Shown one piece after another: positions 21,301 through 33,300 of a stretch of DNA of 64,000 nucleotides. The position numbers and the translations under genes were made by a program. The notes under the pieces were generated by a model. That model did not search any database. It saw only the letters and a program-made list of their open reading frames with translations, and was not told the origin of the DNA. The DNA is from Aspidapion aeneum. Its lineage: Eukaryota > Arthropoda > Insecta > Coleoptera > Brentidae. Position 1 is the stretch's first letter. Every line of letters starts with the position of its first letter. The stretch covers positions 41,239,909 through 41,303,908 of the forward strand of contig OY755045.1 in assembly GCA_963576565.1 (NCBI GenBank), written 5' to 3'.

Positions 21301-24300
21301 TTTTTCTTAACATGTGCTTTCCAGCGCAATTTGGTATCAAGTGTCATACCTAGATATTTTGCCTGATTCGAATATGGTACTGGAATGTTGTTAATTGTTA
21401 TTTGTATGTGATTTATATTTTTGTTTGTAAAATCAACATGAATTGATTTGGTTTCATTTAATTTTATTCGCCACTTTGTGGTCCAACTGTGAATTTGGGT
21501 GACTGCATCCTGAAGTTTCTCTATGCATTTTTCAATAGATTTTTCTACCGTCAATAAACCAGTATCATCGGCAAATGTTGCTAAGTGACAATTTTCTGGC
21601 TTTGGGATATCACAAGTGAATAATAAGTATAGATAAGGGCCTAGTACGCTACCCTGGGGCACGCCTGCTTGAATTTCTCTTAAATTTGAGTATGAGTCTT
21701 CCTGTTTTACTCTAAAATGTCTATCAGATATGTATGATTCCAAAATATCCGAATACTGTTTTGGCAGAAACCTTTTTAGTTTAAAATTAAGGCCTTCATG
21801 CCACACTTTGTCAAATGCTTGTGCTACATCTAGAAAAACTGCAGAACAAACTTTTCCCTCTTCTAGTGCTTTTTCTATTATATTAGTAATTCTGTGTACT
21901 TGATCTATCGTGGAATGCTTGTCTCGAAAAACAAATTGATGAGATGGAATAATTTCTTGTCTTTCTATGATGGGTTTTATTCTTTTAAGCAATAATTTTT
22001 CATAGAGCTTGGATATAATTGGCAGCAAAGATATTGGCCTGTAAGATGACACGTCATGGAGTGGTTTTCCCGGTTTTGGAATCATGATAACTTCTGCAAC
22101 TTTCCACAGTTTAGGTACGTACCTAAGCCTAAAAGACGCATTAATTAGGTTGCATAGTTTTACGATAGCTTTTCTGGGGAGTTGTTTTATGACTACCCCG
22201 TTAATAAGATCATACCCTGGGGGTTTTTTCGAATTAATATTTTTGATTTCTGTTAATATTTCTTTTGGTGATGTAAGCTTAATATGGTCCTCGATTTGAT
22301 GGGGTTCATTTAAATGAAAGTGTTCATCTGGTGCTTCGTGGGGCTGAAATGTTTTTTCTAAATGACTTGCAAAAATATCTGCTTTTTCTTCGTTACTCCT
22401 TGCCCACTGGTTGTTAGATTTTCGTATGGGTGGAATTTGGATAATTGGTCTTTTAAAATCTTTGGTTGCTTTCCAAAGGGAATAGTCGGTATTTTTATCA
22501 TCTGTAAGCTCATTAAGAAAATGGTTAATAGATTCATTTTTTATTACTAGAATTTCTCGCCTAATGCGCTGCGTCATGTTGTTGAGATTTGTTTTGTCCC
22601 GAGGATCACGGCTTTGTTGCCACTTTCTTCTTAGTTTCCTTTTTTCCAATATAAGGTCTCTAATTTCCTTTGGATAGTTTTTTCCCTTAAAAATTCTCTT
22701 TGGTTTTGGACTGTTTTCCCAAGCTGCTTGTTGAATATTTGTAACAAAATAATCAACTTCTTTATCGATTTGTTCTGGCGTTTGCAATGGTACTGATAGG
22801 TTTATTTTTTCTGACAGACTTTGTTTAAAACTAATCCAGTCAGTCAGTTTATTAACTAGTGAGATATTTGCTTCATTCTTTATTATGTTTTTACTAAGAG
22901 TTAGAATAATAGGTGAATGATCTGAGTGTAAATCAAAACTTTCTTCTATATCTACAAAACTTAAAGATATATTTTTTACTATAAAAAAATCAACTAGATC
23001 TGGAATTTTTCCTGGATCTGTTGGATAGTATGTGGGCTTACCAGTGGATATCGGCTCACATTGATATTCACTAATAGCTTGCAAAAGTTCTTTTCCTTTA
23101 GAGTTCGTCAGTCTAGATCCCCAGTAGGTATTTTTTGCATTAAAGTCACCTCCAATTATAAAACGGTTTCCTAATTTTCTGAGAAAATTAAGATATTGAT
23201 TTTTCTTTAGTAAGTGCCTTGGTGGTATATAGACAGCACTTATGACTAATGTATATGTTTTGGTTTTTACACTTACTAATGTAGCTTGAATCTCTATGGT
23301 TTGATATCCCATCTCCTCATAGTGTGATATATTTTCTTTAATTATTACAGCACTTCCCCCATGTGCAGTATTGCTAGGGTGAGTTGTATGATACACTTAA
23401 TAACCTTTAAATTTAATGTGAGACTGGTTAGTGAAATGCGTTTCTGACACAAGACAGACGTCAATTTTTTCTATGTCTAGAATAACTTGCAAGTCTTGCT
23501 GATGTTGCAAGAGACCATTGGCATTCCAAGCTAGGATTCTAAGATTACTGACCATTTTGAGGCATATTGGTAGTTCCGTTATTGCTACTTTCTAGTTTAG
23601 TTAATCGCTCATCAAGTTTGTTCAATTTCTCCAAAATTAATTGTAGTGTTTGTTCCATAGTATTTTGACTACTGATATTAATATCAGGTATAGTAGCTGT
23701 TGCTGCTACTTGGCTGTATGTCCTTGTCACAGAGTTTTGTGTGACTGTGTTTCTTGTCTGTGGGTTTTGTCTATTTGTACTCACGTTTGGTATGAGATTC
23801 GGTTTCTTAGGTTTATTTTTCAATTTTTGTATTTCCTTAGCAACAAGGCATCCTCTGTAGTTAGCAGGATGCTTGCCTCCACAGTGGATGCATTTTGGCT
23901 CAGATTCTTTTGGTTTGGGGCATTCTACAGTAAGATGTTTCCCCGTGCATTTTACGCAACGTGGTTCTTTAGCGCAATATTTTTGCGTGTGTCCATAAGA
24001 TTGGCATCTTTTGCATTGAGGGACTAACTTTGAGGTTTTTAGTGCTTTTATTTCCACTTCAATCCCAAGGATACTGGAAATTTCAAAAATTTTGTTGATA
24101 TCTTCATCGTGGCTGAATGTGAGCATAAACATGTTAAGAGGTTGTCTTGTTCTCCATTTAAGTTTGTTGCTGGCCTCCAGTGCCTTAAAACCTTTTTTTT
24201 GTAGATCAGCTACAATTTTTTGTGGGTCACATGAGAAGTGTAGCCTATTCGCTATTACTCTAATTGGCCTTATTTGTTTGTTTTCGTATGAGTGCCATTG

Positions 24301-27300
24301 ATGCTTTATTTCATTAAGCATTTTAGTAACCAGCCGATAGCTGTCTGCGTCTTGTACATTTATTTTAATATTTTCGTTATTTAAAACTTTTATTTTAACT
24401 CCTTGTATGATATTTAACTTTTCATAAATATCATTAAAATTATTTACGCCATTTACCATAATCGGTGGAGGTAATGGAGCTTTTTTTAACCTTAGTTGGG
24501 GGTTCTTCATTTTGTGTTTTATTGGAGGGCTCTCCAGTGCCCGAGCTTTGTTGTGGTGGTGAGGGTGAAGTATCCATTCGACGTTTTTTCCAACCTTTTC
24601 CTTTTTGTCTGATCCACTCAGTTTCTCTTGCCAGATCGTCCTCATCAGTAATGTAGTCCATGTCAGACTCTTCTTTTTTAGTGACTTTTGTCTCTAAATC
24701 TGCAAATTTTCTTTGCATACTTTCCAGTTGACTTCGGAGATAATCCACTTGTACACTAAGTGAATTTTTTTCGTTTTGGGATTTTTTCCATTCGCTATAT
24801 AAAACTTCTTCATTTTGTGTTCTAGCATGGCTATCCTGAAATAATTCGGCATTATCCATTTTTTCTTGATTTTGTTTGGGCTTTTCGCTAATTTTTAAAA
24901 CAAGTTTCACAGGTGATGGTACACTTTTTTTGCTTTTAAACATGATATATTATTTATAATACACATTGTATATAGATTCTCAACACAGGTATCTCGCGCG
25001 CGATGTTTTTTGTAAACAAAACAAACTCCGACTTTGACCTCGTTAGCACTATAAGTTAAAATTAAACTAAATTTTCTAAGCCCAAGCAGGTGCTGTATCA
25101 ATACTATCTACAGGGCTTACTAAAATATCGAGCATAAACTAAAAATTGTGTTTTTTGAAAAATTGAAACATCGCCGCCGGTCTAGGACAACTGGGCGCCA
25201 CCAACTCGGCGCCGCCAACTGGGCGCCGGGCCAACTGGGCGCCGGGCCAACTCGGCGCCGCCAACTCGGCGCCGGACCAAATTTTTTTTTTCATAAAATG
25301 TGTAGATGAAAAATAAAATATATTATTTATGTAAAAACATCTTTAAAAAATCCTTTGCACAATATTTTTTACAAGCTTTTATTTAGCTTCAGATGTTCTG
25401 TCTAACTAACTATCTATCAAATCTTGTGAAGCGTTTTTGACACACGTAGTGGTTCCATGACAATACAACATTAAGAAAAAAATATCCTCCCACCCTACCC
25501 CCACCCCTTCTATAGAAAAATGTGTTTTTGACACACTTCCCGTTACCCGATTTGGATAAAATTTGGTATACACATAGCGGTCCGATGATAATACAACAAT
25601 AAGAAAAAAATATCCTCCCACCCCTACCCCCACCCCCTTCTATAGAAAAATTTGTTTTTGACACACATCCCGTAATCCGATTTGGATGAAATTTGGTATA
25701 CATATAGTGATCCGATGACAATACAATATTAAGAAAAAAATATCCTCCCACCTCTACCCCCACCCCCTTTCATAGAAAAATGAGTTTTTGACACATTTCC
25801 CATTATCCGGTTTGGATGAAATTTGGTATTCACATAGTGCTCCGATGACAATACAACATTTAAAAAAAATATCCTCCCACCCTACCCCCACCCCTTCCAT
25901 AGAAAATGCGTTTTTGACACCCTTCCCATTATCCGAGTTGGATGAAATTTGGTATACATATAGTGGTCCGATGACAATACAACATTGAAAAAAAAATCCT
26001 ACCACTCCTACTCCCACCCTCATCTATAGAAAAATGCGTTTTTGACACTCTTCCCATTATCCGATTTGGATGAAATTTGTTATACATATAATGATCCGAT
26101 GACAATACAATAATAAGAAAAAATATCCTCCCACCTCTACCCCCACCCCCTTTCATAGAAAAATGAGTTTTTGACACACTTCCCATTATCCGATTTGGAT
26201 GAAATTTGGTATTCACATAGTGGTCCGATGACAATACAACATTAAAAAAAATATCCTCCCACCCCTACCCCCACCCCCTTCCATAGAAAATGCATTTTTG
26301 AGACCCTTCCCATTATCCGATTTGGATGAAATTTGGTACACACGTAGTGGTCCCATGACAATACAACATTAAGAAAAATATATCCTCCCACCCCTACTCC
26401 CACCCCCTTCCATAGAAAATGCGTTTTTGACACCCTTCCCATTATCCGATTTGGATGAAATTTGGTATACATATAGTGGTCCGATGACAATACAACATTG
26501 AAAAAAAAATCCTACCACTCCTACCCCCACCCTCATCTATAGAAAAATGCGTTTTTGTCACACTTCCCATTATCCGATTTGGATGAAATTTGGTATTCAC
26601 ATACAACATTTAAAAAAATATCCTCCCACCGCTACCCCCACCCCCTTCCATAGAAAAGGCGTTTTTGACACCCTTCCCATTATCCGATTTGGATGAAATT
26701 TGGTGCACACGTAGTGGTCCCATGACAATACAACATTAGGAAAAAAATATCCTCCCACCCCTACCCCCACCCCCTTCTATAGAAAATGCGTTTTTGACAC
26801 CCTTCCCATTATCCGATTTGGAAGAAATTTGGTATACATATAGTGGTCCGATAACAATACAACAATAATGAAAAAATGTCCTCCCACCCCTACCTTCCAT
26901 AAAAAATGCGTTCTTGACACACTTCACTTCAAATGACTTTTATAAAATTTGGTATATGCATAAAGGTCCGATGGCAATACAGCCCAAACAAAAAATATAT
27001 TTCTAACTCTACCTTCACCCTCTCGTTCCCCCAATAGAAAAATGAGTTTCCAAATAACTCACGATCAGCGATTTCATTATAATCTAGAATAAACTCTTCT
27101 TTATTTATTTACTTCTGCATTTTTCTGCTAGATCGATTCTTGCAAATAGTGATATTTAATTGATACGGATATCTTATCGTAATAACATCGTCAAAATTTC
27201 AATTTTTTTTACTAATTTATTTGAAATTTGTTTTTGTTAAGTAAAGTTAAATCCATGAAGTCGACTGTTGAATCTTGGTAGTTGTAGTGTTTGGTAACCT

Positions 27301-30300
27301 GGTAATACTACAATTTACGTTTTTTATTACAACAATGCCGGATCCAAAAATCAAAATGGCGGATCCAAAATGGCGGATTTTCTTATTTACCAACCGATTT
27401 GTCTCAAACTTGAAATATTACATTGCTTGAGGTCATTTAACACAATTTTTAACTCAAACTTTAAAAAAACAAAATGGCGGATTCAAAATGGCGGACTTTT
27501 TTATTTATTAATCATTGTTTTTGAAATTATACGAAAATGTTTTATGAGACAGAATATTGCATTTTTTTGAAAACAATAAGTTGGTAATTTAAAAAAAATT
27601 ATACAAAGCTTTTAAACAAATAGTAGGTAGGTACCATGTTTTTTAAAAATTATTAAGATTCAAAAGTATTTCGTTAGTTCATAAATGACAAAAATTAAAT
27701 TTTTTATAAACGTAAAGATTAGTACTCGTGAATGAAGAAAACAAAAATTGTTCGTGGCTAAGCGGGTGTAGAAAGATTTTGTTTCTCTTGTCTTTTTCCG
27801 TAGGCAGCTCGAAAGCTGTCCACTTACGGAAGTCCAAGATCACATCATTAGATCGTGGACCCCTGTCGGTTTACAGCTTTCGAGCTGCCCACGGAAAATA
27901 CAAGAGAAACAAAATCTTTCTATACCCGCTTAGCCACGAATTTATTTAAAAAAATGTTTACCTACTCTGTAGATCTTTTTAAATCTAAATCACTATATGT
28001 ATACCAAATTTCATCCAAATCGGATAACGCGATGTGTGTCAAAAACAAATTTTTCTATGGAAGGGGGTGGGGGTAGGGGTGGGAGGATATTTTTTTATTG
28101 TTGTTGTATTATCATCGGACCACTATGTGTATACCAAATTTTATCCGAATCGGATAACGGGAAGTGTGTCAAAAACACATTTTTCTATAGAAGGGGTGGG
28201 GGTAGAGGTGGGAGGATATTTTTTTCTTAATGTTGTATTGTTATGGGACCACTACGTGTGTACCAAATTTCATCCAAATCGGATAATGGGAAGTGTGTCT
28301 AAAACTCATTTTTCTATGAAAGGGGGTGGGGGCAGAGGTGGGAGGATATTTTTTTCTTAATATTGTATTGTCATTGGATCACTATATGTATACCAAATTT
28401 GATCCAAATCGGATAATGGGAAGTGTATCAAAAACTCATTTTTCTATGAAAGAAGGTGGGGATAGAGGTGGGAGGATATTGTTTTCTTAATATTGTATTG
28501 TCATCGGATCACTATATGTATACCAAATTTCATCCAAATCGGATAATGGGAAGTGTGTCAAAAACGCTTCACAAGATTTGATAGATAGTTAGTTAGACAG
28601 AACATCTGAAGCTAAATATAAAAGCTTGTAAAAAATTGCGTAAAGGATTTTTTAAAGATGTTATTATATAAATAATATATTTTATTTTTCATCCACACAT
28701 TTTATTCAAAAAAAAATTTTTAGTCCGGCGCCGAGTTGGCCGGCGCCCAGTTGGCGGGGCCGAGTTGGCCCGGCGCCGAGTTGGCCCGGCGCCGAGTTGG
28801 CCCGGCGCCCAGTTGGCGGCGCCGAGTTTGCGGCGCCGAGTTTGCGGCGCCCAGTTGTCCCATTCCGCATCGCCGCCATCTTGCAAACAAATTTAATGAA
28901 ATTTGTATAATTTTGTATAAGCAACTACGGCCAATCGAATGACGTTAACAAATTTTTTCTAGGCCTTCTAGTTTTTTGAAATCATAGCCAACTTTGTTAT
29001 TTCCTATGACAGCCATATCTGAAAGCACAGCAGTGCCTCACCAAGTTCGCGCTGCCATCCCGTACCATCTTTTCTTGAAACATTTCAGCCCAGATTTGAC
29101 CTATCAAACTTTGCACAGTCGTAGACCCTTATAGAGTTAACAACCCCTCCAAGTTTCATGGATTTCCATAAAGTAGTATAGTAGTAACGAAATTTCAAAA
29201 AACGTCGAAATTGCCATTCACTGACTCACTCACTCATGTATAGATCATCAAAATTCTACTGTACTTCCAGACATGCTACAAAGCTGAAATTTGGCAGACA
29301 TATAGAAATGATAACCAGACCCCTGGAAAAAAACCCCAAAATTCTAATTTACTCCCCTCCCCTATACCGGATGGGCCAAAAAAAACCGGACAATTTTTTT
29401 TTCATTATAACTTTTGAAATATGCAATCGATTTTAATGGGAGAAACTGCACTTGGCAGAGAATTAATCAGAGTTTTGACTGAATGTATTTTTTGTCCACC
29501 ATCTCACGATCCAAAATGGCGGACGAAATTAAAATGTACCCTTCAAAAATGCTCGTTTATTCTCGTGTTGCGAACATGTCTTAATTATTTGTTTAAATTA
29601 GTAAAAAAGCTCCATTCTTGCCACGTACAAGTTACGATTTGGCAAAATCAAAAAAAAGAGATGAATGCAGACAGGATTGGCAATGCAATCGTATAATCTG
29701 TAAAACAATGGCTAAAACAAAAATAGATTTTTTGAGAACCACCAAATCGATTTTACTAATTTATACCTTGTTGTGCAGGGGAAAAGTAGTGCTTTTCTAT
29801 AAATTAAAAAAAAAGCATTTTCAGAAAATAAGACTAAAAACGCCATTTTGAAGAATCAATTATGATTCTGTCCACCATCTTAACTTTTAAGATGGTAATA
29901 AATTTGGATCATGATCTTTAAAAAGTGATCAATTTTCACCAGGATATTTTTTACTTCATCAAAATCGTTTCAGTAGTAATGAATTTATAAGGAAATAAAT
30001 GCAGACATGATTGGCAAGGCAATCGTATAATATTCAAAACAATGGTTAAAACCATTTTTTTTTAGAACCACGGAACCGATTTTGCTGATTCATACCTTTT
30101 TGTGCGTGGCAAGAATGCTGCTGTTTTACTGATTAAAAAAAAAATATTAAAACATGTTTGCAAAAGGTACAATTTTATTTCGTCCGGCATCTTGGAAAAC
30201 TCTGGTTAATTTTCTGCGTAGTGCAGTTTGTCCCATTAAAATCGAAGGTATTGTTCAAAAGTTATGATGAAAAAAAAATTGTCCGGTTTTTTTGGCCCAC

Positions 30301-33300
30301 CCGGTACAGGTAAAGTTATGTCAAAGTAACATTGCCCACTTCCAAAAATGCTAGAGAGCTGAGCTTTGGCAGACTGATAGGAACTATAATAAAACTATAG
30401 AAAAAAATTAAAACACCCCAAAATTCTAATTCCCTATAAATGTCAAGTAATGTAAAAGTAACATTTCCCACGTCTGTCGCCGTCGTGGTGTAGTGGTAGC
30501 AGTGTTTGTTTCCCACACCAGCGGCCCGGGTTCGATTCCTGACTAGGTACTTGGTTGTTTGTGTTTGTTTAAAAATGCTTTAACTTTGCTAAAACTTTGC
30601 GAAACTGGGCAATTAATCCTGATTGGATGGAAAGTCCTAGTTTAAATAAAGAAAAAAAACATTTCCCACTTCCAGACACGCTAGAGAGCTGAGGTTTTTA
30701 AGGCCGAGAGTAACTATGATAAAGCTATAGAAAAATTTACTTCCCTCTTCCAGAAACCATGGGAAAAAAATTAAAAACCCCAAAATTTTCATTTACTCTC
30801 CTCCCCTATAAATGTAAAGTTATGTAAAAGTAACATTACCACTTCCAGAAACGCTAGAGAACTGAGCATTGGAAGACTGATAGGAACCATAATGAAACCA
30901 TGGGAAAAAGCCTTAAAATTTTAAGTAATGCATTGCAAACGTTTTGAACAATATTCCGCATATTTTACTACTACGGCCAGTCGCGGGGCTAAGGCGCGGA
31001 TAAGGGGGGCCTGGGGGGCCCGGGCCCCCCCCGAAGCTAAATTTTTTTTAGATATTTTCCACATATTTCCTGAATACAAACATGAAATAGCATAAAATAC
31101 GGCCTTATGGGGTCTCGGCCCCCCCCAAACTGCCTCGGGCCCACCCCGAAACTTTTTTCTATATACGCCACTGACTACGGCTGTAAATGACTCTTAGGCA
31201 CAGTGTTGAATTGAACATAAAGAAGTTTGGCTGTTATAGCAAAGTTTAAAAAAATATTTACAAACTAGTAGGAACCTTTCATTGTGAAATTTATATTGGA
31301 GAACTTGTCTTTACTTTTATCTAAATTCTTTTTACGGAATGCCATTTTCGCGTACTTGGCTTTGTTTACAAGAAATATTTTTATTATGATTCAATTTATC
31401 CGTCAATAAATAGAGCATTAAAAGAGCTTTCAACCATGTATAATAAGCCTATCTTTAAATGACGAAAAATGTGAATTTATTGAAAAAAACTGTTTTTCAC
31501 TTGGTTGGCTGTGAAACAAAGGCAATAGTTGCGTTTGTTATCATACCTACGTAACTCTCTGTCAAAACTTTGTCATTTATTTGATTTATCTGTTGGAGTT
31601 TGAAAGTTTTCAAATTATAAAAAAAAAAATTGAGTCACATTTTCAAACAAATTTAACATGGAAAGGTTTCCAAATTGGGAGAAAGCAGATATGTATAAAT
31701 GTTATATTTTGTGTAATAAGAAGAAGAGCTCGAGATCAGTGGCGGCTGCTACAGGGAGGGCAACGGGGCAGTGCCGTCCCAAAACTACACAACAAACAGT
31801 ATTTTTAATTGATTTATTCAAAAAAAAGTTAAATATTCCCTTACGACCTGATTGTCTACATCTTTTTATTATCTATGGTTAACAACAAGCGATTAATTGG
31901 GTGAACTTTTTTAGCGTAAATAAATAACAACCCTGCAGCGTGTATGGGTGGATGTTTCGCGCGGGGTCGGGAGGAATGTGTGATTAAAATTCCGTTGCTC
32001 TTTTACACGTTGCCGCTTCTATCGTTAGTGAGGACGTATGAGTTTGTTTTGATGATGGATATGTCAGTAGTAAAAAGCATTGCCGGTCGCGTGTCATTGT
32101 TTTTGTTATTGTTTATTTATAAAATGGAAAAAAATACCGTCGATTACATAATTAACTGTGCAAATTTAAATACGTTGACATATGAACTTCGATTACAAAT
32201 AAAATCTTTAGGGCCACATAGACCAGACCTAAAAATCCTAAAAATTAATCAAAATTTTAGTGCAAGTAATAAAAATTATATGATGCTGAAAACTAGTTGT
32301 GCGGTTGTAAAAAACGAAATGCTGTTTTTTACTTTATTTGTTTTATTATAAACAATCCACGAAGTGATCCAGCGTGGGTGGCAAAAGGAATGTGTGATAT
32401 TAAGCACTTTAGTGAAAAGTTAAAAAGTAAGTGCTACTTATTTAAATAACCACATAGAATTTTCTATGCCAGGCAAGACTGATAATAGATGCCAATTGAA
32501 TAGTGCCTATAGGCATAAAATTACCGAACATAATCAAAATGTGACTGGTTAAAATTCTGTGTGATTTTTGAGGTTGCTCTACGGGGCCATGATGAGTCTG
32601 AAACTAGTGCTAATCCACGCACTTTGCTCATGTAAAAGAAGGGCGAACAGACTTTATCTATAAACAAATAAACTAAAAACTACACCAAGTAGCTGCTTGT
32701 TTGTAAAATGCTAAAATAAAATTGTTTAGGTAAGTTTTTTATCTCCTTTTCCATACAATATAAATTTCTGCCCTCCCAATTTATAACGTCACCAGCCGCC
32801 ACTGCTCGAGATATGTACTTTCAGAGATATCCAGAAAGACGACAACGAGGTTTGTCAATCTTCAGAATACTTAGAAATAATTTAATTGAATATGGTTCCT
32901 TTAAAATACAAAATCGTAACCGACAACCTGACACCGGCGTATACAAGGGGAGGGGGTACTGGGGGTAATTAGCCCCCCCCCCCAAGACTGGTAAAACGTA
33001 AGGATTTTTTCACAAAAATTCAAAGTTTTTGCCTGCGGTGCATTAAACTTTATTGATATTTGTTTAAAATTAACTAAATGGCCTAAATTTGTAGAGTAAC
33101 ACAGATAATATGTGCTCCTATTTAGCCAGTATGTGTTGTTTGACTAAATTACCCCTCCGAAGATCAGGGTCTGGATACGCCACTGCAACCTGATGAAAAT
33201 ATTAAAGCTCTGGTTTTACAAAGTGTCGTTGACAATATACAAATATAAGTAGTAACCCCGGTTTCGGCGGTCATTCATTCATTTGTTGGTAAACAATGTA

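Larger units (their letters stand above)
20691..25053 (-). mobile_element. Jockey-clade non-LTR retrotransposon (LINE), near full length
   Basis: On the - strand: a short 5' UTR (about 110 nt), ORF1 (24943-23545), ORF2 (23555-20895) and a 3' UTR ending in an A tract (T run at about 20691-20700 on +). AAGTTAA occurs at both borders (20685-20691 and 25047-25053), a weak 7 bp candidate target duplication. Gene order, an ORF1 with three CCHC knuckles, and APE plus RT in ORF2 place it in the Jockey group. Two lesions (a homopolymer frameshift in ORF1 and one stop in ORF2) disable this copy. It lies antisense in gene B's intron. Confidence 0.88.
25179..28867. mobile_element. MULE-like foldback element with GGCGCC-array ends
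   Basis: The ends are inverted: left GGTCTAGGACAACTGGGCGC, right (reverse complement) CGGAATGGGACAACTGGGCG. Each continues as an array of GGCGCC-N-AACT(C/G)G units (25186-25273; 28723-28859). Matching inner flanks (around CACAAGATTTGATAGATAGT) follow, then inverted blocks of ~128 bp tandem units: 12 at left (25430-26960), 5 at right (27990-28565). CATCGCCGCC borders both sides (25169-25178; 28868-28877, the outer base shared), a 9-10 bp duplication of R1 sequence. A 9-10 bp duplication with long compound TIRs is typical of Mutator-like (MULE) elements. No transposase frame is present; frames reading MGVGVGGYFF and the like are repeat translations. Confidence 0.72.
29019..31386. mobile_element. 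Tandem-unit element 'Rep2', copy 1 (with nested insertions)
   Basis: Begins CTGAAAGCACAGCAGTGCCT and interrupts R1, which resumes near 31387. Internal ~150 bp units repeat CCCCAAAATTCTAATTTACT, CCCCTATAAATGTAAAG and AGAGAGCTGAGC. The same order is found inverted at 34153-35653. Nested inside are a TA-type MITE (29367-30304), a SINE (30472-30657) and a hAT MITE (30978-31173). No protein is encoded; class unknown. Confidence 0.65.
31658..33245 (+). pseudogene. Mariner-like transposase N-terminal fragment, split by two hAT insertions
   Basis: Three pieces (31658-31736, 32805-32931, 33186-33245) join once two hAT elements and one duplicated target copy each are discounted. The rejoined reading includes the pattern YFQRYPERRQRG...FRILRNNLIEYGSF...NRNRQPDENIKALVLQS. 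This matches the N-terminal helix-turn-helix (DUF4817-type) region of a transposase group common in arthropods, in which a Y-x-E-R-F/Y-P-x-R-R motif precedes a recognition helix. A one-base shift lies near the first insertion. The catalytic half is absent; a DDE fragment of similar type sits at 41998-42240. Confidence 0.65.

Noticed and set aside
23650..24301. Frames on the + strand opposite the LINE
   Set aside because: Shadows of the conserved ORF1 coding frame on the - strand.
24481..24487. Programmed ribosomal frameshift in LINE ORF1
   Set aside because: The shift needed is +1 at a plain A run; Jockey ORF1 is normally one frame, so a one-base insertion is the simpler reading.
25430..26960. 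Possible CRISPR-like array
   Set aside because: Units are contiguous 128 bp tandem repeats without unique spacers, in a eukaryotic genome.
25406..28360. Many overlapping Gly/Val-rich frames (MGVGVGGYFF type)
   Set aside because: Each is a translation of the 128 bp tandem unit; frames begin and end at unit differences and share no conserved start.
30472..30560. Functional tRNA gene
   Set aside because: A and B boxes are present but there is no proper anticodon arm or acceptor stem closure, and the poly-A tail with target duplication shows a SINE.
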